Below are positions 36,501 to 46,972 of a DNA stretch of 64,000 bases, piece after piece (the stretch's first letter is position 1; each line of letters opens with the position of its first letter). Origin of the DNA: Viscum album (Eukaryota; Streptophyta; Magnoliopsida; Santalales; Viscaceae); assembly GCA_963277665.1 (NCBI GenBank), contig OY728142.1:11112001-11176000 (forward strand). The letters are read 5' to 3'. The notes beneath the pieces were generated by a model. That model saw only the letters and a program-made list of their open reading frames with translations, ran no database searches and was not told the DNA's origin. The position numbers were made by a program, and so were the translations under genes.

Positions 36501-38640
36501 AAGTTTCATTGGTAAGAACTCCACAGAAGAATGGAGTAGTTGAGATAATAAATAGGATTGAAAATAACATGGCTAGAACAATGCTCATTGAGAAAGACCT
36601 TCCAAAGAAATTTTGGAAAGAAGCAGTGATGACGACAGTCTACACATCAAATAAAGCGTTACTTTGTTCGAAAGAAGAGAAGATTCCATATGAGCTATGG
36701 TATGAAAAGAAGACATAATTAAATTACTTTCAAGTATTTTTAAGTAAGTGTTTCATTCTCAACAAGGAGAAACATAGGATGTTTGAATCCTGTGGAGATG
36801 AAGGGATATTTCTTGGCTACCTAAAGAAAATAAAAGCATATAAATACCTCAATAAGAGGATACAAAATATTGTTTAAATCCATGATGTAACCATAGTAAA
36901 GAATGAGAATAATATTAAGAAAATACATGATCAGTATTAGGAGGATAGTGATGAAGAAATAAGATGACCAGGGGATACTCTAGTTCTAGAGGATGATTCA
37001 GAAGAATAATTAGATGATGATGAAGACGAGGATAAATCAATACCTATTCTGAGGCTAGTGAGAAGAGATGAAATTGATAGAAAAACACAACTAGTGATCA
37101 GACAATGCCAGTGAAGGCAAGAAAGATTAAGACTCTATATAAAGCATCATACTTATCATAGGTTAAGCCTAGATGTTTTAGTGAAGCAGCTGGAGATAAG
37201 AATTGGGTTCAAGATATGAATGAAGTGCTTGATCAAATTGAGAAGAATCAAACTTGGGATATTGTTTCGAGGCCAACAGATAAGAATGTCATCAGGAATA
37301 AATGGGTCTTTCAAAACAAGATGAATGAATATGGAATAGTGATTCGAAACAAATAATGAATAGTGTGAAAAGGTTACTCCAAGATAGAGGGTATTGACTT
37401 TGATGAGACATTTTCACGTGTTGCAAGTTTGAATACAATTAGATTATTCTTGACCATTACATTGAAATGGAAGTTCAAAGTTTTCCAGATGGATGTTAAG
37501 TCCACATTTTTGAATGGGGTTATGGAAGGAGAAGTGTATATTGAGTAGCCTAATGGTTTTCTCATTCATGAAGATGAGAATAATTTTTTTTGGCTGAAGA
37601 AGGTACAATATGGGTTGAAGCAAGCACCAAGAGCATGGTATTCAAGGCTAGATTAGTTTTTGAAAAAGATTGGTTTTCAAAATGGTGGAGTTGATTAAAA
37701 TATATATTTCAACAATGACAGTAATCAATAGATGATGATGCTGATATATTTGGATGACATAATCTTTGGAGGATTAGATAAAGCATAGTGCAGAAAGTTT
37801 TCTGAATTCATGAAAAGTGAGTTTGAAATGTCAATGATTGGTGAACTGACATTTTCCTTGGTTTACAGGTAACACAAGGAAATAATGGTATATTCATTTC
37901 TCAATATAAATATTCCCCAGATGTTTTGAGAAGGTTTATAATAGAAAATTACAAGGATATGAAAACCCTGGTGGCAACCCGGATGAAACTTTTAAGGTAT
38001 GAAGAAAATGCAATTAATATTATAGAATACAATAAAATAGTTGGTAGTCTACTTTACATGACAGAGACAAACCTGATATTATTTTTTCCACATTACAAGA
38101 AGCACGATATAAAAGTAATACCAAGGAAAGCCACATGATTATATTGAAAATAATACTTTGGTATATCAAGGGAATTTTGGATTTCAGTTTTATGTAAAAT
38201 GAAAAATCTGAACAAGAGTTATTGGTATATATAGATGTAGATTGGGTTGGTATAGTAGATGATAGGAAATCAATGTTAGGAGGTACTTTCTATCATGATG
38301 GATTGGGTATTTCTTGGCTAAGAAAGAAGCAAGATTGAATTTCATTGAGCACCATAGAAGCTGAGTATTTTGTGTCCACTCAAGCACACACACAATTATT
38401 GTGGATAAAGCAAAAACTTGATGATATTGGAGTTGAAGTGAAGTCTCCGATTGAAATCCATTATGATAATTCAAGTTCTATAAATCTTATCAAAAAATAC
38501 CATCCATCACTCAAGGAAAAATCACATTGAAATTAAATATAATTTTATCAAGGAGAAGGTGGAGCAAGGGCTTGTGAAGTTGGAGTATGTGCCTATATAA
38601 CTACATGTTGTAGACATTCTGACAAAGGCCTTACCCAAAG
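33597..38640 (+). pseudogene. gag-pol: Copia gag-pol, degraded
   Basis: Domain order is gag, protease, integrase, RT, RNase H, as in Ty1/copia. Gag remnants include MDVFTTAMH, AMWENLLNIYE, NESVDSLFDRVNVL and LDNLHSTLIEYEM. Three zinc-knuckle-like segments follow (near 34320, 35235 and 35367), all damaged. The protease core reads HSGCISH where DSGCSxH is expected (about 35685). The integrase zinc-binding and core regions lie at 36050-36718. RT begins near 37180 (NWVQDMNEVLDQIEKNQTW) and keeps MDVKSTFLNG, YGLKQAPRAWY and YLDD near 37750. RNase H (VDWVGIVDDRKS, STIEAEYF) lies at about 38225-38530. Numerous stops and several frame changes mean no full product is possible. This is far more decayed than the two gypsy genes, as expected for the outer element. 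Confidence 0.93.
36071..36718 (+). pseudogene. Copia integrase fragment, longest open piece
   Basis: 215 codons covering the end of the GAG-pre-integrase domain (CEYCQQGK zinc ligands) and most of the integrase core. The first catalytic Asp is in VHIDACGP and the Glu is in GVVEIINR. The second catalytic Asp, normally in a DNGxEF motif, is Tyr here (IRIYNGIEF, about 36429-36455), so the core would be inactive even if expressed. It ends at a stop inside the region that links to RT. Confidence 0.9.
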
Positions 38641-38889
38641 ATGTGTTTTAAAGGCATCGACTATCTATGAGAGTTCAGTAGACTCCCCACACTTGAAAAA
38701 GTGTGGATGTGGGACCCATATCTCTTTAAGGTATGGTTTGTTTTTCCCTAATATACTGATATGAGTTCTTTACCCTATTTCAAACCTCAAAGGAGTGACC
38801 TTCAGGTTTGTTGAAAAAGGGGGATAAAATTGTGGCTATTAATGGGAGAAAATGTCTTCTTCAAGACATGGGGAGAAGCTGACAAGTGG

Positions 38890-38935
38890 ATTAGCGAGAT
38901 AGGGGGAGCAATGAGATAGGGGGAGAGTATTAAAT
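38890..38935 (+). repeat. Internal purine-rich duplication
   Basis: GAGATAGGGGGAG occurs twice (near 38898 and 38918), between the pol remnant and the terminal polypurine tract. It could serve as a secondary PPT; no function is shown. Confidence 0.5.
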
Positions 38936-39210
38936 CTGATGATTCTAGACATGATCAATCAAAGGATATATATCATGACAGCTGAGGATCATGATATTAG
39001 CAAAAGAATGGTTTTGGAATGGAATGAAGTGAATCACTGATGAACTTTTCATTATACTCTTATTTCTCACATCGATCATGGATCATGTGGTATTAGAGTA
39101 TGTGTTGAGTAAATCCTTGATCACTATCTTAATCTCAATAAGCGATTTCTAATATAAGTTGGAAGAAGATTTAATGAGATATCAAAATGTGAAGAGTTTT
39201 CAACAAACCC

Positions 39211-39222
39211 AAAGGGGTAGAT
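39211..39222 (+). other. Copia polypurine tract
   Basis: AAAGGGGTAGAT directly before the right LTR start. Confidence 0.8.
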
Positions 39223-39521
39223 TGTTAGGAAAAAATCCCTCAAGGTAACATTGCAACATTTTTGGGTAGTTTGTGTTTGTTGAAAAAGTGGGTTTCCAAG
39301 GTATGATATGGATTCTATAGATATTGTTGACATGGTATGTTGAAAAAGAACCATGTCGAAGAAATGGATTCCCTAGGAGTGGCAAAAAATATTGTATATG
39401 CAAGGTGAAACTGTTTCCCAGTGTTTACCAAATTTTTTTGGTCCAAAATTTGGAGTTTGGATTGCATCGTGAAAAGATGATTTCCTTGAATATATCATCA
39501 ATATATGGAAAAGGAATGAGT

Positions 39522-39558
39522 TTCGTGAAGATGGTCTTCATGAAGTGTGTTTCGTGAA
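39522..39558 (+). promoter_or_regulatory. Three TTCNNGAA cores upstream of the copia TATA
   Basis: TTCGTGAA at 39522-39529, TTCATGAA at 39537-39544 and TTCGTGAA at 39551-39558, spaced 14-15 bp, about 250-290 bp upstream of the TATA box. TTCNNGAA is the core recognised by plant heat-shock factors. Copia elements with such sites in the LTR, such as Arabidopsis ONSEN, are heat-activated. Activity here is inference. Confidence 0.5.
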
Positions 39559-39807
39559 GGTTCGAATATTCTAACAGTGAGCTCCATGAGTATGATGATC
39601 TTTAAGAATGGAAAAAGTGAGGAGAATCATGAGTGGATCATCGCGGTGGTGTGAAGTAGTGATGAGAGGCTTTGTAATTAAGAAAAGAATAACTAACGAG
39701 AAACTTTTATAGAGCTTCACAAAAAAGGAAGAATCAGAAAGGAAATGAAGGAGCTTGGCGAAATGGTGATGATCTGGCCTGGAAGGTTCTGGAATTAGTG
39801 GAATTCC

Positions 39808-39815
39808 TATAAATA
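39808..39815 (+). promoter_or_regulatory. Copia right LTR TATA box
   Basis: TATAAATA in CCTATAAATAGGCCTCCACC, same context as 16706-16713. Confidence 0.7.
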
Positions 39816-39885
39816 GGCCTCCACCCCCTTCAAAAATGTAGTGAGACTTAACGAAGATCTTAAGTATTTGGAATTATGAAGGAGG

Positions 39886-40153
39886 TTCACGAAGGGTGGT
39901 TCGTGATGGGTGGTTCACGAAGGTGATATGAAAAGAAATTCTCTAAGGATATAGAATCCAATTGAATGTTATAAGCATTGTGAAAGTAAGGAAATTCGTG
40001 AAGGCTAAGTTAGATTTTAAAAAGGAAGGATATTTAAAAATCATAGTTGAGCTTCATGAAAGTGATTTTCTTCGCAATGGTTAAGTGAGCTTCGTGAAAA
40101 TGCCGGAGCTTCGTGAAGGCTATTTGAGCTTCGTGAAAGAGGATCTTCACGAA
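39886..40153 (+). repeat. Eight TTCNNGAA palindromes downstream of the copia TATA
   Basis: Perfect cores at 39886, 39914, 39995, 40053, 40091, 40110, 40130 and 40146, all of the form TTC(A/G)(T/C)GAA and usually embedded in CTTCGTGAAGGC-like context. Being transcribed, they could also be short RNA hairpins or a degenerate tandem repeat. Confidence 0.6.
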
Positions 40154-40757
40154 GGCAATGAGCATCATGAAATTTGTTCGGAAGGTGTTTCCTAGTAATT
40201 ATTTGGTAAAGAGATATTAATCTATTGGATGATAGTGTAAATTTAACTGAGAATCCATATAAAACTGAGGATGTATTCATTAGAGATAATGAAGGGACCT
40301 ACAAGTCCATAAATTGTTTTTGAATCCATTTTAAGAGTAGTGATCGAAGGAAGAGGAAAACGATGATCCTTCCCACCGACAGTGAGCTAGAGGAATAGAC
40401 ATAGGGAGTGACCCTTGGGAATGAAGTGAGCAGGCCCTAAACCTTGTAAAGGTAGTGAGTATAGGCATAAAATATCTAGCCTGAACATTGTAATTTGGTA
40501 TTGAGACTTAGTGCATTTGGTACATCAACACATCACCATTGTATGCTCCTTGGACGTAGCCCAGTAATGGTAAATAAAATTAAAATTTTTGTGTCCTATG
40601 CATGATTTAATTTCAGTTCAAATATTGCTACAGGAGAAAGAGAGAAGTGTGTTTTGTTTAACCACAAAACAAGATCCTAAGGGGCAGAAATTTTAATTTG
40701 ACATACCCTGAGTCACCCCCCTCTCAAGGTATTTGAACTAGTTGACCTAACAAGACC

Positions 40758-40974
40758 ACACTTAATGGGTTGTTGGTCCATTGGAATTATGTTTTGATAA
40801 TCAATTTTGATGGTGGGGAGCAGTATGGATGTGAATAGACCTATATGAGATGAGTCCTATAGTGGGGAGCACCAGAGGTCTGATAATAAATATGTTTGAT
40901 GACACCATGGTGTCTCAAGATATATGGGCATGGGTAAGTGTTGTCTCAATGTTTTGGCAATGGAGATGATTAGT
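40758..40974 (+). other. Element Z internal region, part 2
   Basis: The 217 bp between the copia right TSD and the left TSD of the next solo LTR. Non-coding. Confidence 0.5.
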
Positions 40975-43464
40975 GGCTTTGTAACAGCCAAAAAATTCCA
41001 AAACTTGGTTTTATTATATAAATATTATATTAATGTATAATTAAAAAAAACGGATAATATTTTATGACGATAAATTAAATTAAGTGTTTTAATTAATTTT
41101 CTTATACATCATTTATAATATTTATAATCAACTATACTTATTATTTATAGGATTCAAATTTATTTAAAATTAAAAACAAATATTTTATTATAGTTTTATT
41201 TTTTTAAAATATTATTTTATTATTATTTTTTCAAAATTTATTCAATATTTTTAATGAGTAAATTTTTTAGTTTCATATATGTATATATTTTTACTATTAT
41301 AATTATCTTGATAAATATAAATAATTTGGTTTTCAAAATGATATATATATATATAAATATATATTAAATTATAATTATTAGTTTTGAATTATGTATTAAG
41401 ATATTTATAAAATTTTTACTGTTATAATTTTTGTTTTATAAGATTATAATTTTTTAGTTTTAGATTATAAATTATGATTATATTATAAAATTATTGATAT
41501 TATTTTAATTATAACTATTTTGATAAATGTATAAATTTTATTTGAAATTATACATATATAATATTATGATAATTTTATTTCAATTTCTATTTGTGTTAAA
41601 AAATTAAACGATATAAAAAAAATTAAAAGGAAGGAAAAATCAGGTTGGGGTTTGTTTGTGAGTTGCACAGGGGGAGGCACTGTAGGGTTTCATGGGGAGA
41701 GCTTGATCAGTCAGGCCAAGGTATGCTAGAGACTGTACTATGGATGGATTCGAAGGCTCCATGATCGTTTCACCAGGGGTGTGAGGTCTATGGTCCATCC
41801 TCGTCATGCTGAGCAGATGGGCGTTCGAGGTCCGAGTAGTGTCAACTTTCTTTGGTCACAGTTATGGATCCAAAGCAATACAAAACTGAAGTTTTGGATC
41901 TTATTCTACCTAGAGAGTGGTAGGTGTTATTTTTATTCCTAGTTTTCAAATCTATGATCAATTTGGTCATGTATATGTTGTCTGATCTTCAATTTTTTCA
42001 AACCCTTCATTTTTGACCGATTGTGCATCCTTTACTTGTTTGGTCCATGTTTTTTTTCTGGTTTCCTTTCGGATTATGAACAAAAATAATTTTGTAATGG
42101 TCTGCAGATGTATGTTTCATCTATTACTATATAGTTGTATTAATTTTTTTTGTAAATGATATGTGCTATACCAATTTCATTTTTCCTCTAGATTAATAGA
42201 GTAAAACAACGTATGTTTGTTTTTACAACATTTGAAAACTCAGCTTGCTTTGCAAGCTTGAGATGTCATTGAATTAAGAGTAGATTTTATAGCTAGAAAA
42301 TCCACCAATGTGCCAATGTAAATTGGGGGGAAAACTAATTTTTAGAGTTTTAAGTCAAGGAGAACTCTTGAACCTTTTCTACTACTTTTCTTATAAGGGA
42401 AATTATGTTTCTATGTTAAATTGTTTGATTGTTTTTATTACCATAAAAAATGTTTTATTTTCATATATAGATTGTTCATTTTCTGTCAAAGTTTTTGAGA
42501 ATTGTTATTTTCATGATTTATTTTCAAGTGATCATACTATCTATCTGACTTATGTTTTATGAAAGGGATTTTCTATTTTCATATTTATTTTGTAAGGGAA
42601 AATTATTTTGTTTTGTTTTTAGATTCTAATTCATTTGGAAATGCTATTTAATTATTACATTTTCAAAATCAAGTAAGGGTAATATTTCTTCTAAAATTAT
42701 TATTTCAAATTCCAGTTTATATATATATATACATGAAATGAATTTAAACCTCATATTTATTTCATATATATAACTATTATTACAATTTCAAGATCATTCC
42801 TTCAAGAATTATAGTTTCATGTTTATGTAAGGATGTATTTAAATTACTTTCAAAATTATTATTTTATTATATTTAAAATTATTTCAAGGATTTTTTAATA
42901 TCAAATCATGTTTTATTACATGATGGTGTAATAAAACTATTTATGTACTTATTGAAATGAATATATTCACATTAAAACTATGCTTTAATTCTTTTCAAAT
43001 ACGGATATATTTATTTATCAAAGTTTCATAGAAGAATAAATTCATTCTTCTTTAATGTTACAAGATTCATGGTGTACATATATGTATATGTAAATAAGTT
43101 ATTTGGATAAATATAAGTATTTTATCTAGTATAGAACTAATCATAAATAAATAAATTATAATTATTTATATTAAAGTGAATATGTATTATTTGAAAGATA
43201 AAAATTAATTATTTCATAGAAAAGAAATTATGTCATCATTTTTTTCATGTTTATAATTTTATTGGGATGTTTAAAAAATCCACATAGCATGTCATCATGT
43301 TACATTGAAATTAATGGTGTTTCATTTTCATGTAATAGTGGCCATACAAAAATTTTCAATGAAAGGGAATTATTATTTAATTTTAAGGGTTTGATTTTAA
43401 ATTATCAAACTATGTTCAATTTATATATATATATGTTTATTTATGCACATATATATGTATATAA
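40975..43464 (+). repeat. Plus-strand gypsy solo LTR, 5' part with left TSD
   Basis: The LTR starts TGTAACAGCCAAAAAATTCC at 40980, preceded by GGCTT (40975-40979). The first 650 bp are extremely AT-rich; 41640-41930 is a GC-richer island. It is interrupted by gypsy-2 at 43464 and resumes at 54460. The whole LTR is about 3,990 bp. No PBS or coding region adjoins it, so it is a solo LTR. Confidence 0.78.
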
Positions 43465-46400
43465 TGTAGTACCCCAAAAAGTTTATGGTATGTTTCTCTA
43501 TTCATCACTGAGTTACATTCTATTCATCACTGTGTTCCTTTGAAACAACACTAGGTTATTTAAGAGATAGTTAAAACCTGTCCATTAAACATAAATTTCC
43601 TACTTCTATGTTTTGAATTTCTAAAAATGGTCATCTAGAGTTGTGACCAGTAAGTCATTTTGAGTTTGATAGAACCAATTTGTTTTTAGTGAATAGTAAC
43701 ATACCCTTATGAATAGTAATATGAATAGTAATATGACCCTAATGAATAGTAAATTGTATTATTATTTTATTTTCTTAAGGATTTAAGATAATTACATCTT
43801 GATTAATTTTTCAATGAGACATAAAAGCAGTTATAGTTTTAAAATAATTAATTTTTTAATTAAGTATGATTTTATTTAAAAATTAAATTAAAAATATTTA
43901 GAAAATTATTTTTGAAAAATGGACTTCATTTTTGAAATCTACACGTCGATAAATGGTTAGGGTGAATTTTGAGAATTTTTATGAAACACTTGATTTTTCA
44001 GTGAATAGTAAAAACTACAGTTTTTAGTTTCGGTGTGTTAATGACATCATTAATGATGTAATAATGATGTCACAAATCTGGTCGACTTGTGTATAGTTAA
44101 ATAAGATGTGAGGTGTCCCAATTAGATTTAACCATGGCCAAATACCATGGGAAAGCCCATGGTTTTGCAAATACCACCCATGATGTGTCCCTTGAAAATT
44201 ATTAAAATAATCCCTCACTTTTCCTATAAATACCAACTCTTCCCTTCATTGAATTCATTACCAATTCTCACTCAACGAAGATATGGACTCCTTACATTGA
44301 TATTAGTCCTCCCAAGGTTTCCTCAAGCCCCCAAGGTCCTAACCTTCAAGTCCTAAGGGTTACTCTACAAGGTAAGAAAATTCTCAATTTCTTTCTTTTT
44401 TCCTTTCAAGTTCTCTTTTATGTGGTATATCTTTCAAGTTTCCATACCATGTTCTTATTTTATTCTTATTCATGATCTAATATATATTATGATTCATTTC
44501 TGGATAGTAGACCCTTGTCCCCACTCTTTTTAATATTTTCTAAAACCATGTTACGTAGCCGTTAGGCTGCTGAATATTTGTAAGCGATTTCAAAATTATT
44601 CTTTTATTTTGAGTTCTTTATTTATTATTTCTTCATATATTATTATCCAAGAGGAATGAAATCTCCAGAATCGTGTATATTCTATATTTTCTCATTTTCA
44701 TTATAAATTCATCATCAATATTATTTTTTTCCTCACTTGTTCAAGGAATTAAAAACATTTTCCGTGATGTGTCGAATTACCGACATTGTAGATGATGTGA
44801 TTTCAATTTGCATTAATTCTTTCAATTATATTCATGAAACCATTTATATGGTTGAACCAGGTTATAATATATGTTTTATGACTCACCCATGGTTCTATAA
44901 TTCTTTGGTACTCATGGTTCTAATTTATAAAACAAAATGAGGTTGTTATTATCAAAGAACCAGTAAAACGATCTAAACGAACATCATTAATGTTTTAACT
45001 AATGAACCATCATCATGGTATATAACCCAAAATCATTATACGATAATTTATATCTCCATAATTTCATTAATAATATGTATTAACAATTCTGTATGTTTAA
45101 CCATGTTTCAAATGAACTTCTATTCATGGAAACAAGTAAACGAACCATGAAAACCAAGGAAGAAAATGCTTCCAAAACATGAAAATTGAACCAATTGAAC
45201 CCATAGAAAGGGCGATGAATGAACCTAATAAGGTTATAATAAATCAATTAAATGTATAGTAGGTTTTGAAAATATTAATTAATGAAGATAAATTTGAATA
45301 TTCGGGTCATTAAAACAAATGAAGAACACACTCGAGCATAAGGTATGGGGTTTTTCATCTCACTTTCAATTCTGTGGGATTTTCATTGTTCACAACTTAT
45401 TTCCTGTATGTGGTATATGTGTACTGAAATTTGATATATAATAACATTATTCTCTTTATATTCAAGTTATTCAATGATTCACTTGATTTTCATTAAGTTC
45501 TGGTCATATGATTTGACTGATTAGATTGTGGTAAGGGACTTTGTCTCAACTACCTTTTCGTTGTGACTAACTTGTATTGTGCACCTAATAATCCTTATGT
45601 GGTGTACCTACTTCCCATTTGAGATCACTTTTCATTTGAAATTATATTTATATTAAATATACATAATCTCATTTCATGGATATGTTTGTTGTCTAAACCT
45701 TATACCATCTTACATACAGTGTTTGTTTGGAAAGTTATTTTAATTGTGGAAATATTGATAAATCCATATACTCTACTCTATACAAATATTAAAAAGTATT
45801 ATTTATCTTGTATTGAATCAATTTATGAAGAATTATTTGGACATGCAGTGGTGGGTGGGGCCCGCTATAGTCCCTCGTTGCATCGATAGGTCTCATGAGA
45901 CAAAACAGTTTGGCGACAAACCCTTCGAGTTTGTTTCTAAAAAATCAGAAGGGTTTCTACCCATAGAACTAAACCGTTTTATGGTATTATGGTTTCATGT
46001 TCCATATACATGAAATATAATTAATAATCATTCTATTTATTCATTATCAGTTATTATTATTATCCATGAGGTTTTCACTATGACAAAAGCTATGGATGCA
46101 GTTTCATTCTCAGTTTATTAATGGCATTAGTTATTCATTTATTCACTATGCCATATTGATTATGTCAGATTGATTGTGATTCACTTATTATTTTACTCAT
46201 GATTCCATTATTTTTAACCCTTACTAAGCATTTGAGCTCACCCCTTTCATTTTCTACCTTCAACAGGTGATGAAGATAAGATCTTTTATTGAGTTCTTGG
46301 GGATGCTGTTTTTAGTTTTTGTTATGTATTGTATTTTGTAAACTTTTCCAATGTAATTTGAGTAACATCTATGTATATAGTTTCTTAAAGACTACTAAAC

Positions 46401-46491
46401 TGATCATTCCTTTGTGATTTTCATTCCTTCTAACCATGCCAATATCACAAGTAATGCACCGGCTCCAGCCTAGAGGGGTCGGGGTGTTATA
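43465..46491 (+). repeat. Gypsy-2 left LTR (3,027 bp)
   Basis: Starts TGTAGTACCCCAAAAAG and ends GGGGTGTTATA. The right LTR ends TGTTACA, so the TA end here is probably a mutation of CA. It is 12 bp longer than the right LTR because the unit ATGAATAGTAAT near 43701-43735 is duplicated. Confidence 0.95.
44225..44232 (+). promoter_or_regulatory. Gypsy-2 left LTR TATA box
   Basis: TATAAATA in TTCCTATAAATACCAACTC, about 760 bp into the LTR. Confidence 0.75.
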
Positions 46492-46493
46492 GA

Positions 46494-46505
46494 TGGTATC
46501 AAAGG
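46494..46505 (+). other. Gypsy-2 primer binding site
   Basis: TGGTATCAAAGG, two bases after the LTR end; two mismatches to TGGTATCAGAGC. The leader from here to 46972 holds no supported gene. Confidence 0.85.
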
Positions 46506-46972
46506 AAGTTTAGTAGAAAACTTGGAAACTAGAGTAGGAAATGTATAGTAGGGAACAAATCCCTAAGGTAGTATCTGAGGATTAACATACAATAACATCC
46601 TGGTATTTTGGTAAGGAATAGATTATGTGGATATTTTAAGCAATACGTCCCTTTCTGGATACGAGCAGGTAGAGACTGCTCTAGCACAAATGTATCTAGG
46701 GGTAAAACCCGAAAACACCGCTTTGAGCTAGACTCAAATGGGAACTGGTACACGAAAATGGGCCTTGATGCACTCTTGGTTACGACACTCCCATGGGATA
46801 TGCATAGGATAATTTATATTTTCTTTACAAGCCATTATGAAGGAGTTAATGTAATTTTTTTTCTCAGAGGAACCATGTTTATAAGATTAGATATGAATAG
46901 AATTTCAATATATGTTGAGTGATTCTATATTTGAGATTAATAAACTAATCAAGTGTATCCCATTATTTAGAA

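Larger units (their letters stand above)
39223..40752 (+). repeat. Copia right LTR (1,530 bp)
   Basis: Starts TGTTAGGAAAAAATCCC, ends CCTAACA, and is followed by the target duplication AGACC. It contains a TATA box at 39808 and two clusters of TTCNNGAA palindromes. Confidence 0.93.
16119..40757 (+). mobile_element. Ty1/copia element with nested insertions, including TSDs
   Basis: Both ends are flanked by the 5-bp duplication AGACC (16119-16123 and 40753-40757). The left LTR begins TATTGGGAAAAAATTCC (TG mutated to TA); the right LTR begins TGTTAGGAAAAAATCCC and ends CTAACA. The left LTR is split near its 3' end by a minus-strand solo LTR that itself contains gypsy-1. With the inserts removed the element is about 8.8 kb. 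By-eye comparison of the first 155 aligned LTR positions gives about 25 differences, making this older than either complete gypsy element. It lies in the internal region of element Z. Confidence 0.9.

Noticed and set aside
46608..46922. 104-codon frame in the gypsy-2 leader
   Set aside because: It lies between PBS and gag in a position normally untranslated, with no domain; kept only as leader.
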